DNA of 64,000 nucleotides from Chitinolyticbacter meiyuanensis (GTDB lineage: Bacteria; Pseudomonadota; Gammaproteobacteria; Burkholderiales; Chitinibacteraceae): positions 62,001-126,000 of the forward strand of contig NZ_CP041335.1 of assembly GCF_008033135.1 (NCBI RefSeq), in the 5' to 3' direction. Below the pieces are notes generated by a model, which was given only the letters and a program-made list of their open reading frames with translations, had not been told where the DNA came from and searched no databases. Both the position numbers and the translations under genes were made by a program. This document shows, piece after piece, positions 25,810 through 37,787 of the stretch (position 1 is the first letter of the stretch; each line of letters starts with the position of its first letter).

Positions 25810-26396
25810 TGCGCGCCCCCTTGCTTGTTCTTGTCCGCTTCCGGATCAACAGCCAATGTCCGAGTAACCTTGATGCTGAGATTGAACTCAGACAAACGCT
25901 GATTGCCTACTTGGGCCGCCTTAACCTCGATCAGCAACGGCTGCTCGAACACTTCGGAATCGTTGAGGTTGCGCATCAGCGTCGACACGCGCGCGTTGGA
26001 TTGGGCATAGCCGGTTAGCGTTAACTTATCGTCAGTCTGTTGAATATCCTTGAGATAGATCCCTTCAGGTGTCTGCCGCACCAGCTGGTCGACGATGCGC
26101 ACAGATTCGGAACGGTTAGATTGCAGCCGCTCGACCACCTGCTTACGTGCCAACAACGCATCCTTCTCAGCCTTGAGTCGCTCAATCTCGGCAATCTCGC
26201 GGTCCAGCTTGGTGTTTTCGTCGGTGAGAAACTGGTTGCGCTCATCCTGCGTGCTGATGCGCGCTTCCAGCACCAAATAGCCCGCAACGACAACGCCGAC
26301 GGCCGCCGCAAACACGATACCCAGTAAGGCGAGATAACGACGCTGCCGCGCCAGCCGCTTCTGTTCGCGGTGAGGTAAGAGGTTAATCCTGATCAT
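25806..26396 (-). CDS. pilN: Type IV pilus inner-membrane protein PilN
   Basis: The protein has 196 residues. ATG 26396 (MIRINLLPHREQKRLARQRR) gives the family-typical INLLPWR-like N-terminus that docks in PilM, and it overlaps the pilM stop by ATGA. A longer frame to 26429 lies inside pilM. A transmembrane helix (LALLGIVFAAAVGVVVAGYL) is followed by a coiled coil and a periplasmic domain ending in VTRTLAVDPEADK. Confidence 0.93.
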   Translation of the reverse strand: MIRINLLPHREQKRLARQRRYLALLGIVFAAAVGVVVAGYLVLEARISTQDERNQFLTDENTKLDREIAEIERLKAEKDALLARKQVVERLQSNRSESVRIVDQLVRQTPEGIYLKDIQQTDDKLTLTGYAQSNARVSTLMRNLNDSEVFEQPLLIEVKAAQVGNQRLSEFNLSIKVTRTLAVDPEADKNKQGGAQ

Positions 26397-27466
26397 GACG
26401 GGTCGAACCTCCGCATCGCGAGCCCGCACGCGATCAACAAGCTGGGCGCATCGAGTTGTATTTGTTTGCCCCGGAGCTTACCGGTGGCCATGCCATAGAA
26501 AGGATTGGCGCGCATCGCACTGGCGACCTGGGTTCGGCTGGAAACCGCCTCGTCGAGGCCATGTATGGCACTGCAGCCGCCAGCCAGCAGGATATGATCA
26601 ACCGAGTTGAAGTTGCTCGACGTATAGAAGAACTGCAGCGAGCGCGAGATTTCCAGCGCTAGCGTGTCGATGAAGGGTTGCAGGACTTCCGGCTCGTAGT
26701 TTTCCGGCAGCCCACCCGACTTCTTGGCCTGCTCTGCCTCTTCGAACGACATGTTGAACTTACGCTGTATTTCCTGCGTCAGCTGGTTGCCGGCATACGC
26801 TTGATCACGGCTATAAATCGACTGCCCATCCTTGAAGATATTCATGTGCATCGCTGTGGCACCGATGTCCACGACCGCAACGATCTGGTTCTCGCCTCGG
26901 CCGGGCAGCTGCGGGCGCATCAGTTCGAAGGCGGCCTGCGTAGCATAGAGTTCGACGTCGACAACCGAAGCCTTGAGACCGGCGCCCTCGACCACGGCAA
27001 CCCGCTCATCGACCTTTTCCTTTTTCGCCGCAGCGATCAATACGTCCTCTTCATCCGGTACAGCTGGAGATGGACCCAACACTTGGAAGTCGAGGTTCAC
27101 TTCGTCAAGCGAGAAGGGGATGTATTGATTAGCTTCGGTTTCGACCTGGTTTTCCAGATCACGCTCGGACAGGCCAACAGGCACCAATATCTTCTTGGTG
27201 ATCACCGCAGCAGCAGGCAGGGCGATGGAGACGTTCTTCACGCGCGAGCCCAGTTGCCGCCAGGCCCGGCGTAGCGCGTCGGTCACGGCATCCGGGTTGG
27301 TGATGTTACCGTCCGACACCGCATCCTTGGGGAGGGGTTCGATGGTATAACGGTCCAGGCTGTAGTTACGCCCGGCCACGCTCAGTTCGACCATCTTCAC
27401 GGCCGACGAGCTGATGTCCACGCCGATCAACGGCGCTGCCTTGGGCTTGAGAAAGTCGAGATTCAA
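26393..27466 (-). CDS. pilM: Type IV pilus assembly ATPase-like protein PilM
   Basis: The protein has 357 residues with an actin/FtsA-like fold in the cytoplasm that binds the PilN tail. Visible signs are the phosphate loops PLIGVDISSSAVKMVELS and VAVVDIGATAMHMNIF, and the adenosine motif ILLAGGCSAIHGLDEAV. The start is a TTG at 27466 with AAGGAAA eight bases upstream; an ATG is absent at that place. It is the first gene of pilMNOPQ and is divergent from ponA, a common proteobacterial layout. Confidence 0.94.
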   Translation of the reverse strand: MNLDFLKPKAAPLIGVDISSSAVKMVELSVAGRNYSLDRYTIEPLPKDAVSDGNITNPDAVTDALRRAWRQLGSRVKNVSIALPAAAVITKKILVPVGLSERDLENQVETEANQYIPFSLDEVNLDFQVLGPSPAVPDEEDVLIAAAKKEKVDERVAVVEGAGLKASVVDVELYATQAAFELMRPQLPGRGENQIVAVVDIGATAMHMNIFKDGQSIYSRDQAYAGNQLTQEIQRKFNMSFEEAEQAKKSGGLPENYEPEVLQPFIDTLALEISRSLQFFYTSSNFNSVDHILLAGGCSAIHGLDEAVSSRTQVASAMRANPFYGMATGKLRGKQIQLDAPSLLIACGLAMRRFDPS

Positions 27467-27580
27467 AGAGAAATTTCCTTATTAAATAGGAAACTAGAAT
27501 AGTTTTTTACGGCGATACAGCAAAAATCCTAGCAGCGCTATGCAAGCCCTGTAAAGCAAGCTAAGCAGAGCATTCGTTTT

Positions 27581-27608
27581 TTGCAACATCGGCTGAATCG
27601 CGTAAATT
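27581..27608 (+). promoter_or_regulatory. Probable sigma70 promoter of ponA
   Basis: TTGCAA (27581-27586) and TAAATT (27603-27608) are separated by 16 bp, about 30 bp before the ponA ATG. The 172-bp divergent gap should also carry the pilM promoter (for example minus-strand TTTACA-18-TAGGAT), which is less certain. Confidence 0.45.
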
Positions 27609-27638
27609 ACGGCCCAACAAATCGATCGATCAATACAT

Positions 27639-29945
27639 ATGACTCGAAGAATCGTTCTGATCAGTGCTGGCGTCCTGGCAGGCTTGGCTTTATTTGCCGT
27701 CGGTCTGCTGTTTTTCGCCGTCCTGCTTACCTATCCTCGACTTCCCTCGCTCAATGCGCTAACCGATTACCGTCCCAAAATACCCCTTCGCGTCTATACC
27801 GCCGATCAAGTGCTGATCGGCGAGTTCGGCGAAGAACGCCGCGCCTTCGTTCCCATCGCCCAGGTGCCTGCCGTGATGAAGCAGGCCTTGCTCGCCGCCG
27901 AGGATGAACGTTTTTACACCCATGGCGGCGTCGATTATGTCGGTGTAGTAAGGGCTATGCTTGGCAACGTGCTATCCGGGCAATCTCAATCGGGCGCCAG
28001 TACCATCACCATGCAGGTGGCACGCAATTTTTATCTAACCAACGAAAAAACCTTTACAAGAAAATTCAACGAAGCATTGCTTTCGTTCAAGATTGAGCAC
28101 AATTTATCGAAGGATCAGATCCTCGAGCTCTACATCAACCAGATTTATCTCGGTCAGCGGGCATATGGATTTGCCGCCGCCGCGCAAACTTATTTCGGCA
28201 AACCGCTCTCTCAGTTATCGATCGCCGAGGCAGCCATGCTGGCCGGCCTGCCCAAGGCCCCGTCCAAGTACAATCCGGTTGCCAATCCCAAGCGGGCCAC
28301 GCTACGGCAGCACTACGTACTGCGCCGCATGCACGAGCTCAAGTTCATTGACGGCGCCCAGTACCAAGCCGCGCTGAAGGAACCACTGAAAGTCCGGCAA
28401 AGCGCTGGCATCCAATATACGGTCCACGCCGAGTACTTGGCCGAGATGGTGCGCCAAGCAATGTACGAGCGTTACAAGGATGCCGCCTACACCCAGGGAT
28501 TCAAGGTCTACACGACACTCGACAGCCAGCAGCAGACAGCCGCGTACGGCGCGCTACGCAAGGGCCTGCAAGTTTACGACAACCGTCATGGTTATCGCGG
28601 CCCGGAAGGCTATATCGACGCCACTCTCTTACAACAAGGCAAGGAAGATTTGCTTGTCGACGCACTCGAAGGCAGCGAGGATGCCGGCGAGTTCAAGCTC
28701 GCGGTAGTGAATGAGGCGAGTAGCAAGCAGGTATCCGCAGTCCTAAAAAACGGTGAAGTAATTCGCATTGATAGCGACGGCCTGCGCGCAGTTCGCTTCG
28801 CTCTATCGGACAAGGCCTCGCCGACGACCCGCATCCGCGCCGGCGCCTTGATCCGCGTCCGTGAAGGTGACAAGGGTTGGCAGATTACCCAGCTGCCGCA
28901 AGTCGAGGGGGCGTTTGTCGCGCTAGATCCAAGCAATGGCGCCATCCGCGCGCTGGTCGGCGGCTTCGACTTCAACCGCAATCATTTCAATCATGTCACC
29001 CAGGCTTGGCGGCAACCGGGCTCCAGCTTCAAGCCCTTTGTCTATTCAGCGGCCATCGAGCGCGGTGTCACTCCGGCAACCATGGTGAACGATGCCCCGC
29101 TGGTCATCGACCCGCAGGACATCGGCGGCCAACGCTGGGAACCAAAGAACTACGATGGCCGCTATGCCGGCATGATGTCGGTCCGCGATGCGCTCACCCG
29201 CTCGAAGAATCTGGTTTCGATCCGGCTGCTGCAGTCGATCGGTCCTAAGTACGCGCAACAACACATCACCCGCTTCGGCTTTCCCGCCAACAAGCATCCT
29301 GCCTATCTGACAATGGCACTTGGCGCAGGGAGCGTCACGCCGCTACAACTGGCCGAGGGCTACGCAGTGTTCGCCAATACTGGCTACCGCGTGCTGCCCT
29401 ACTTCATCGATCGGATCGAGAGCGACCGGGGCGAGCTGCTTGCCCGGATGGAACCGGAAGTGGCCGGCAAGAACGCCAAGCGCACGCTGGATGCCCGTAA
29501 CGCCTTCGTCATGACCTCGATGATGCAGGATGTGGTCCGCCGTGGCACCGCCGCGAAAGCCAAGGTGCTGGGCCGCCACGATCTGGCCGGCAAGACCGGC
29601 ACGACCAACGATGCAATCGACGCCTGGTTCGCCGGCTACAACCCCGATGTGGTCGCCGTGGTGTGGATGGGTTTCGATCAACCACGCTCGCTGGGGGGCA
29701 GCGAAACCGGTGGCGCCGCAGCGCTGCCAATCTGGATCGACTTCATGAGCGTGGCACTCAACGGCAAGCCTGAGAGGCAGCAGCCAGTTCCGGACGGCCT
29801 GATCGTCCGCTCGACCGAGACCGAAGGCGGTGCGCTCAACGAGTACTTCTATGCCGAATTCCCGGAAACCAATCCCGAGCTGGGCTTGGGCAGCGGTGGC
29901 GCAGCGGCGCAGCCCCTGGAAGAGATCAAGGACCAGCTGTTTTAA
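27639..29945 (+). CDS. mrcA: Penicillin-binding protein 1A (bifunctional transglycosylase/transpeptidase)
   Basis: The protein has 768 residues and polymerises and cross-links peptidoglycan in the periplasm, anchored by an N-terminal helix (residues 5-30). The glycosyltransferase (GT51) motif EDERFYTHGG has the catalytic Glu88. The transpeptidase motifs are all intact: SSFK with Ser462, SKN at 522-524 and KTGT at 652-655. An OB-like insert lies between the two catalytic domains, as in class A PBP1a. It is divergent from pilM. Confidence 0.95.
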   Translation: MTRRIVLISAGVLAGLALFAVGLLFFAVLLTYPRLPSLNALTDYRPKIPLRVYTADQVLIGEFGEERRAFVPIAQVPAVMKQALLAAEDERFYTHGGVDYVGVVRAMLGNVLSGQSQSGASTITMQVARNFYLTNEKTFTRKFNEALLSFKIEHNLSKDQILELYINQIYLGQRAYGFAAAAQTYFGKPLSQLSIAEAAMLAGLPKAPSKYNPVANPKRATLRQHYVLRRMHELKFIDGAQYQAALKEPLKVRQSAGIQYTVHAEYLAEMVRQAMYERYKDAAYTQGFKVYTTLDSQQQTAAYGALRKGLQVYDNRHGYRGPEGYIDATLLQQGKEDLLVDALEGSEDAGEFKLAVVNEASSKQVSAVLKNGEVIRIDSDGLRAVRFALSDKASPTTRIRAGALIRVREGDKGWQITQLPQVEGAFVALDPSNGAIRALVGGFDFNRNHFNHVTQAWRQPGSSFKPFVYSAAIERGVTPATMVNDAPLVIDPQDIGGQRWEPKNYDGRYAGMMSVRDALTRSKNLVSIRLLQSIGPKYAQQHITRFGFPANKHPAYLTMALGAGSVTPLQLAEGYAVFANTGYRVLPYFIDRIESDRGELLARMEPEVAGKNAKRTLDARNAFVMTSMMQDVVRRGTAAKAKVLGRHDLAGKTGTTNDAIDAWFAGYNPDVVAVVWMGFDQPRSLGGSETGGAAALPIWIDFMSVALNGKPERQQPVPDGLIVRSTETEGGALNEYFYAEFPETNPELGLGSGGAAAQPLEEIKDQLF

Positions 29946-30026
29946 TCACAGCGCCTCAAGTCGCGCAAGCGCGATTGCCTACGATGCGTTAGAGTCTGCA
30001 GGCAACGCGCACGCGAGGAGAGGACC

Positions 30027-30626
30027 ATGGGCAAGTCACACTTGATCGAGCGCAGCGCAGACAGCCTGCGCCAGGAAATCGCTCACCGCGCCGCCCGGCT
30101 GATCGCCGAGGACCACATCCACGATTTCGGCCTTGCCAAAAAAAAGGCCGCACGCCAGCTCGGCGTGACCGAAGCACGCAACCTGCCGTCCAACAGCGAA
30201 ATCGAGCAGGCGTTGTCCGATTACCGTGCAATCTATCAGCCCGGCCACGACGATGCCGTGCTGTCGTTGCGCCGTAAGGCCGTTCAGGTGATGCGTTGGT
30301 TGGCGGCGTTCCAGCCTTATCTGACGGGCTCGGTGCTCAGCGGCGTTGCCAGCGAGCACTCCGATATAAATCTGCTGTTGTTCCTTGACGACCCCAAGAG
30401 TGTCGAGCTGTTCCTACTCAACCAGCAGGTCGAGTACGAACACCTGGAACCACGCAATTCACCGCGCTTCGCCGACCACCCGACCCTGGCATTCTGGTTC
30501 GACGAAAGCCTGGTCAAGCTGCACGTACGTCCCCACAATGCAGAACGGCAAACGGTCAAACGCGAGGAACGGGCACGGTTGGAGCACGTCGAGGCGCTGC
30601 TCGCGGAGCCGCACCCGGTACCTTGA
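30027..30626 (+). CDS. Nucleotidyltransferase-like protein, function unknown
   Basis: The protein has 199 residues. ATG 30027 follows a strong GAGGAGAGG site. The N-terminal half is helical and charged. The middle holds YLTGSVLSGVASEHSDINLLLFLD, which resembles the strand-GS-x-D-x-D core of minimal nucleotidyltransferases, although the second acidic position is weak, so activity is uncertain. The stop overlaps the start of the PilZ gene (TGATG), suggesting a three-gene unit with ycgR-like and nnrDE. Confidence 0.65.
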   Translation: MGKSHLIERSADSLRQEIAHRAARLIAEDHIHDFGLAKKKAARQLGVTEARNLPSNSEIEQALSDYRAIYQPGHDDAVLSLRRKAVQVMRWLAAFQPYLTGSVLSGVASEHSDINLLLFLDDPKSVELFLLNQQVEYEHLEPRNSPRFADHPTLAFWFDESLVKLHVRPHNAERQTVKREERARLEHVEALLAEPHPVP

Positions 30627-31363
30627 TGCCGGCCATGCAATCTCCCAGCCTCGCCCCCACCTACCTCAAGGATCCCAGCCCCTACTTGGTCGACGCCGCT
30701 GTCGAAGTGGATCATCTGTTACAACATCTGCTGCTACATGGGGGTCTGCTCTGCCTTTATCCCAAGGGAAGGCGAGAGCCCGTGGTCATCAGCGCGATCC
30801 TGGAACTCGACAATACGCAGCTGTATCTCGACTCCAGTCCGGACTCCACGATCAATCAACTGCTATTGCGGCGTGGCCTGATTGCGGTGACGCAGCTGCG
30901 AGGCGTCAAACATCAGTTCGAAAGCGAGCTGGTGGCCTCCGCCGAGATTGACCAGCGCTTGGCGCTCGCCATTCCGCGTCCTCGTCAAATGCTGCGGTTG
31001 CAAAGGCGACGCAGCTATCGTCTGGCACTACCATTGGGGGCGCCGATCTTGTGTACATTGAGCGAAATGGCCGTCGCCTTGCCGATCGCGGATTTGAGTC
31101 AGGACGGCTTGGCGCTGGTCGCCGATGCGCCATTGGATCTGCAACTTGGCCAGACCTTGGCCACAGCAAGCTTCGCGCTGCCGGATGGCAGCAAGATCGA
31201 GGCCGCATTGAGGCTCCAATCCGTGGTCGAAGCGCCGCGCAAAGTGGGGCCACCTGCGATCCACTACGGCTTTCGCATGCTCTCACTCTCGCCAGCAGCG
31301 CGCCGTGCACTACAGCGTTATCTGGTGCAACTGGAACGCCAGCGCCTGGAGCGTGAACGATGA
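30626..31363 (+). CDS. YcgR-like PilZ-domain c-di-GMP receptor
   Basis: The protein has 245 residues. The N-terminal YcgR/PilZN part (about 20-110) precedes a PilZ domain with the c-di-GMP motifs RRRSYR and DLSQDG. Members bind c-di-GMP and usually brake the flagellar motor; no flagellar genes are in the window. ATG 30626 overlaps the upstream stop (TGATG). The stop overlaps the next gene by ATGA. Confidence 0.82.
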   Translation: MPAMQSPSLAPTYLKDPSPYLVDAAVEVDHLLQHLLLHGGLLCLYPKGRREPVVISAILELDNTQLYLDSSPDSTINQLLLRRGLIAVTQLRGVKHQFESELVASAEIDQRLALAIPRPRQMLRLQRRRSYRLALPLGAPILCTLSEMAVALPIADLSQDGLALVADAPLDLQLGQTLATASFALPDGSKIEAALRLQSVVEAPRKVGPPAIHYGFRMLSLSPAARRALQRYLVQLERQRLERER

Positions 31364-32802
31364 ATCCACATGAGCTCTGGCACAGCACAGCGTTGCGACA
31401 GCTTGAACAACGTCACGCCGACCATCAGCCTGGTTTGATGGTACTGGCCGGTTCAGCCATTGCCGATTGGATCATGGATCATTACACCAAACAGCCTATC
31501 GCTGTCGTCGCAGGCCCAGGCAACAACGGTGGTGATGCATTGATTGCGGCACAGCAGCTGCAACGAGCGGGGTGGCCAATCCAGGTTCATCGGTATGGCT
31601 CCTGTCTCCACGCGGAGCTCGAGAAGGGTTTGCTCATCACGACCACCCCGACTGAACCAGGTGCCGGCATCTTGCTGGACGGACTGTTCGGCATCGGTCT
31701 GCATCAGGCTCCACGCGATGAAGCAGCGGATTGGATCCAGTGCATCAACCTGAGTGGTAGCACTATCATCGCCATTGATGTGCCGAGTGGGCTCGATAGT
31801 GACACCGGACATGTACCCGGTGCAGTGGTGCATGCAGCCCAGACACTAACCCTGATTGGTAACAAACCCGGCCTCCACACCGGCATCGGGCGGGATGTGG
31901 CGGGGAACGTCCACGTGCTGGATCTAGGTGTCGCCGCAAATGACACAGCAAACTACACGCTGATAACTCGCGAGAATGTGTCCTGGCTACCAGCGCGTGC
32001 CCACGCCTCTCACAAAGGCAGCTTTGGCACTGCCGCGGTCATTGGCGGCGGCGAAGGCATGGTCGGTGCCGCCTTGCTGGCCGGCCGAGCGGCATTGCAT
32101 GCGGGCACCGGCAAGGTGTTTGTCGGGTTGCTGGATGACACTCTTGCAGTGGATCCGCAGCAGCCGGAATTGATGATTCGAGCAGCTTCTGCGTTATCGC
32201 ACCAAGCCGAGATTGATGTATTCGCCATCGGTCCGGGGCTGGGTCAAAGCGATGCCGCACTCGCCTTGGTCGACCATGCTTTAGTGCTGCCACAACCGCT
32301 AATACTGGATGCCGACGCACTCAATTTAGTGAGTAGCCATCTGGCTCTTCAGCATCAGCTCAAGGCACGACCAATCAACAGCACCATATTGACGCCGCAC
32401 CCTGCCGAAGCAGCACGTCTGCTTGGCAGCACTACCGGTGAAGTCCAGACCAATCGGATTGCTGCAGCGGAACAACTGCGAGATCGATATCAATGTACCG
32501 TTGTATTGAAAGGCGCCGGCAGCATCATCGCCGCCCCCGACGCGGCCACTGCCATCAACGGTAGCGGCAACGGCGCACTCGCGGCTGCAGGGCAAGGAGA
32601 CGTGCTCACCGGGGTGATCGCCGCCCTGCTGGCGCAAGGCTTGAACGCTTATGACGCCGCACGGCTTGCCGTATGGGCTCATGGCTTTGCCGCTGACCAG
32701 TGGCGCCAACATTACCCGACAGGGATTGGCCTGACGGCCTCCGATACGCTGCAGCTGGTTCGGGGGGTGCTCAATCACAGGGATTTTGGTATCGCCGTTT
32801 AA
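31360..32802 (+). CDS. nnr: Bifunctional NAD(P)H-hydrate epimerase / dehydratase
   Basis: The protein has 480 residues and repairs hydrated NAD(P)H. The N-terminal epimerase (YjeF_N) part shows VVAGPGNNGGDAL and IAIDVPSGLDSDTG. The C-terminal ADP-dependent dehydratase part shows AVIGGGEGMVGAA, ILTPHPAEAARLLG, VVLKGAGSII and the catalytic GSGNGALAAAGQGDVLTG. The epimerase half is somewhat short. It is the last gene of the three-gene overlapping unit. An IS3-family element lies 37 bp after its stop, so the original terminator may have been displaced. Confidence 0.93.
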   Translation: MNPHELWHSTALRQLEQRHADHQPGLMVLAGSAIADWIMDHYTKQPIAVVAGPGNNGGDALIAAQQLQRAGWPIQVHRYGSCLHAELEKGLLITTTPTEPGAGILLDGLFGIGLHQAPRDEAADWIQCINLSGSTIIAIDVPSGLDSDTGHVPGAVVHAAQTLTLIGNKPGLHTGIGRDVAGNVHVLDLGVAANDTANYTLITRENVSWLPARAHASHKGSFGTAAVIGGGEGMVGAALLAGRAALHAGTGKVFVGLLDDTLAVDPQQPELMIRAASALSHQAEIDVFAIGPGLGQSDAALALVDHALVLPQPLILDADALNLVSSHLALQHQLKARPINSTILTPHPAEAARLLGSTTGEVQTNRIAAAEQLRDRYQCTVVLKGAGSIIAAPDAATAINGSGNGALAAAGQGDVLTGVIAALLAQGLNAYDAARLAVWAHGFAADQWRQHYPTGIGLTASDTLQLVRGVLNHRDFGIAV

Positions 32803-32868
32803 TTGGCGATCTCTTGCACGTCCCGCAGTCTCCAACTCCTGACCTTCCCCCACGGAGTGAACCACTAA

Positions 32869-33675
32869 TTAGTTAGCGATTTGCTCATGTTGGGGTTGAT
32901 GGGTTTCCCAATACTGCATCGGGGTCTGGTACTGCAGGGCACTATGCGGCCGGACATGATTGTAGTCCTGTCGCCAAGATTCGATCATGGTTCGGGCTTG
33001 GGCCAGGTTGTGAAACACCAACTGGTTCAGGCACTCCTCCCTTAGTCGGCCATTGAAGCTCTCGATGAAGGCGTTCTCCACCGGTTTGCCGAGCCGGATG
33101 AATTGCAGCTTCACCCCATGGCGATGCGCCCATTCATCCAGTGCCCGACTGGTGAACTCCGGACCATTGTCGACCTGAATCAGCGCGGGCAAGCGGCCAC
33201 CCAGGCGCAGTTGCTCCAGTACCCGTGCCACTCTGACACCAGAGAGTGAGTGATCCACTTCGATCCAGACGGCCTCACGATGCCAGGTGTCGATGATCGC
33301 CAGCAGGCGAATACGTCGGCCATTCCATAAACTGTCTGCCACAAAATCCATCGCCCAGCGCTGATCAGGTCCGGCTGCCAGCGGCAACACCACGCGCAAG
33401 TGACTGGGGCGTTTCTTGCGATGACGTAAACGCAACGACAAGCCTTCTTCACGGTAAAGCCGCTCCACCCGCTTGTGGTTGATACGCCAGCCTTCCCGCT
33501 GTAGCAGCACATGCAGCCGCGGCGCACCAAAGCGCCGCCGTTGTGCAGCCAGCTCACGCAGGCGTTGCCGCAATACCGCATTGGGGTCAGGCGGTGGCTG
33601 ATGGCGCAGGGTATTGCGCGCGATCTGGACCAATGCACAGGCCCGCCGTTCCGAGATGCCGTGCGCCAGCATCAA
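32869..33675 (-). CDS. IS3-family transposase OrfB (DDE integrase core)
   Basis: The protein has 268 residues as an independent frame. The N-terminal HTH_21-like part is followed by the rve integrase core with the first Asp in RWAMDFV, the second in VDNGPEF and Glu in ENAFIESFNGRLREE, the DDE triad. The frame is open upstream to the slippery site, so the active enzyme is probably the OrfAB fusion made by -1 frameshifting. Confidence 0.93.
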   Translation of the reverse strand: MMLAHGISERRACALVQIARNTLRHQPPPDPNAVLRQRLRELAAQRRRFGAPRLHVLLQREGWRINHKRVERLYREEGLSLRLRHRKKRPSHLRVVLPLAAGPDQRWAMDFVADSLWNGRRIRLLAIIDTWHREAVWIEVDHSLSGVRVARVLEQLRLGGRLPALIQVDNGPEFTSRALDEWAHRHGVKLQFIRLGKPVENAFIESFNGRLREECLNQLVFHNLAQARTMIESWRQDYNHVRPHSALQYQTPMQYWETHQPQHEQIAN

Positions 33676-33710
33676 CTGGCGTGCAACAGTACGGCGTTGA
33701 GCGGGCCGGC

Positions 33711-33974
33711 TCAGTTTTTTGCCAGCACTTCCTTGAGCATCTGGATGTCGAGGGCTTGGTCAGCGACCAGCCGCTTGAGGCGATTGTTCTCGTCTTCAAG
33801 TTGTTTGAGGCGCCGCGCTTCGGGGACGTCCATGCCGCCGAATTTGGCGCGCCACTTGTAGAAAGTGGCATCCGAGATGCCGTGTTTGCGGCACAGCTCG
33901 ACAGCTGGCAGACCTGCTTCGGCCTCTTTGAGGATGGCGATGATCTGTTCATCGGTAAAACGGGACTTGCGCAT
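33711..33974 (-). CDS. IS3-family transposase OrfA (helix-turn-helix)
   Basis: The protein has 87 residues. The HTH_Tnp_1 domain (MRKSRFTDEQIIAILKEAEA, ELCRKHGISDATFYKWRAKF) is followed by a leucine zipper (LKQLEDENNRLKRLVADQAL). It ends just past an AAAAAAC slippery sequence, where -1 frameshifting would fuse it to OrfB. Confidence 0.93.
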   Translation of the reverse strand: MRKSRFTDEQIIAILKEAEAGLPAVELCRKHGISDATFYKWRAKFGGMDVPEARRLKQLEDENNRLKRLVADQALDIQMLKEVLAKN

Positions 33975-34081
33975 GCGGGCTCCTTGGCCGTCATGCTAAC
34001 TAATTCTTGGTATAGCTGGGTGGGGGAAGGTCACTCCTACTCTCAGCGCTACGCCCTCCAAGGTTCAGCCCCACTCCAAAC

Positions 34082-34113
34082 AAAAACCCCCTGATGCGCG
34101 GCATCAGGGGGTT
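34082..34113 (-). terminator. rRNA operon terminator
   Basis: On the minus strand, a 13-bp hairpin (arm AACCCCCTGATGC, loop CGC) is followed by TTTTTGTTT. It lies just after the 5S gene. Confidence 0.9.
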
Positions 34114-34121
34114 CGATGGGG

Positions 34122-34236
34122 AGTCTGGCGATGACCTACTTTCACACGGGAATCCGCACTATCATCGGCGCTAAGTCGTTTCACGGTCCTGTTCGGGATG
34201 GGAAGGCGTGGGGCCAACTCGCTATGGTCGCCAGAC
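34122..34236 (-). rRNA. rrf: 5S ribosomal RNA
   Basis: This is about 115 nt whose ends pair (GUCUGGCG with CGCCAGAC). The internal sequence includes the conserved CCCAUCCCGAACAG segment and GAAAGUAGGUCAUCGCC near the 3' end. It is the last gene of the operon. Confidence 0.95.
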
Positions 34237-34408
34237 GTAACTGGTTGCGTTACGACTGTTATCGTTTCGCTGAATTCGATAGAAGAAGCACTACTTCATG
34301 GCCTGGCTTGTGTCCGCATTCGCGTCCCTCACCACACCACACTCAAATTTGTTCAGGGTTTGTATCGAGTCTCGTCACAACACCCGAACCATCGCGGCTC
34401 AGGTTATA

Positions 34409-37298
<2,890 letters not shown>

Positions 37299-37423
37299 TA
37301 TAACCTCAAACACGATGTGTTCTTGATTACAGTGTTTGCGACGTCTGAATCCTTCGACTTGTCGAATTCAGAACTCGATACAATCAAACCCAATTAAAAC
37401 AAATTTGAGTCTTGCTTCTTCTA

Positions 37424-37440
37424 TCTTGTTAAAGATCAGA
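37424..37440 (-). promoter_or_regulatory. BoxA-like antitermination element upstream of 23S
   Basis: Minus-strand TCTGATCTTTAACAAGATA matches the rRNA boxA core (CTTTAACA). It lies in the tRNA-Ala to 23S spacer. A matching element is in the 16S leader. Confidence 0.65.
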
Positions 37441-37536
37441 TACAGAGTTTAATACTCGTCCAACTGAAGCAGTCAGAAGCAAACCCACTGCATCTTGCAA
37501 TGACTTTGCTTCTGAATCCTTCCAGACATTCGGTGT

Positions 37537-37612
37537 TGGTGGAGGCAGACGGGATCGAACCGACGACCCCCTGCTTGCAAAGCAGGTGCTCTCCCAACTG
37601 AGCTATGCCCCC
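37537..37612 (-). tRNA. tRNA-Ala (anticodon TGC)
   Basis: This is a 76-nt cloverleaf with acceptor GGGGGCA, anticodon stem CCTGC/GCAGG with loop TTTGCAA, T-loop TTCGATC and a templated CCA. It is in the rRNA spacer, downstream of tRNA-Ile. Confidence 0.98.
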
Positions 37613-37650
37613 ATCGGATCAAACTGTCTTCCCATCCACCAAGCGGTAAA

Positions 37651-37727
37651 TGGTGGGTCAGATAGGAATCGAACCTATGACCCCCGCCTTATCAAGACGG
37701 TGCTCTAACCGACTGAGCTACTGACCC
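37651..37727 (-). tRNA. tRNA-Ile (anticodon GAT)
   Basis: This is a 77-nt cloverleaf with acceptor GGGTCAG, anticodon loop with GAT, T-loop TTCGATT and a templated CCA. It is the first tRNA in the 16S-23S spacer. Confidence 0.98.
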
Positions 37728-37787
37728 AGTTTTCTTCCACCAGACCATTCACGCCACCCGCGCCATCATCATTTAGATAATCTACGC

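Larger units (their letters stand above)
32840..34033 (-). mobile_element. Intact IS3-family insertion sequence with 4-bp target duplication
   Basis: The element is 1194 bp, bounded by inverted repeats beginning TGACCTTCCCCCAC at both ends, with further matching AATTAGTTAGC inside each end. Direct repeats CTCC flank it (32836-32839 and 34034-34037), a 4-bp target-site duplication. It carries orfA and orfB on the minus strand with an A6-C slippery site between them. Size, 4-bp duplication and ends suggest the IS407-type group, tentatively. All parts look intact, so it may be recent and active. Confidence 0.92.

Noticed and set aside
29946..30026. TCGCGC-AA-GCGCGA hairpin after ponA as terminator
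   Set aside because: The loop is only two bases and there is no T-run.
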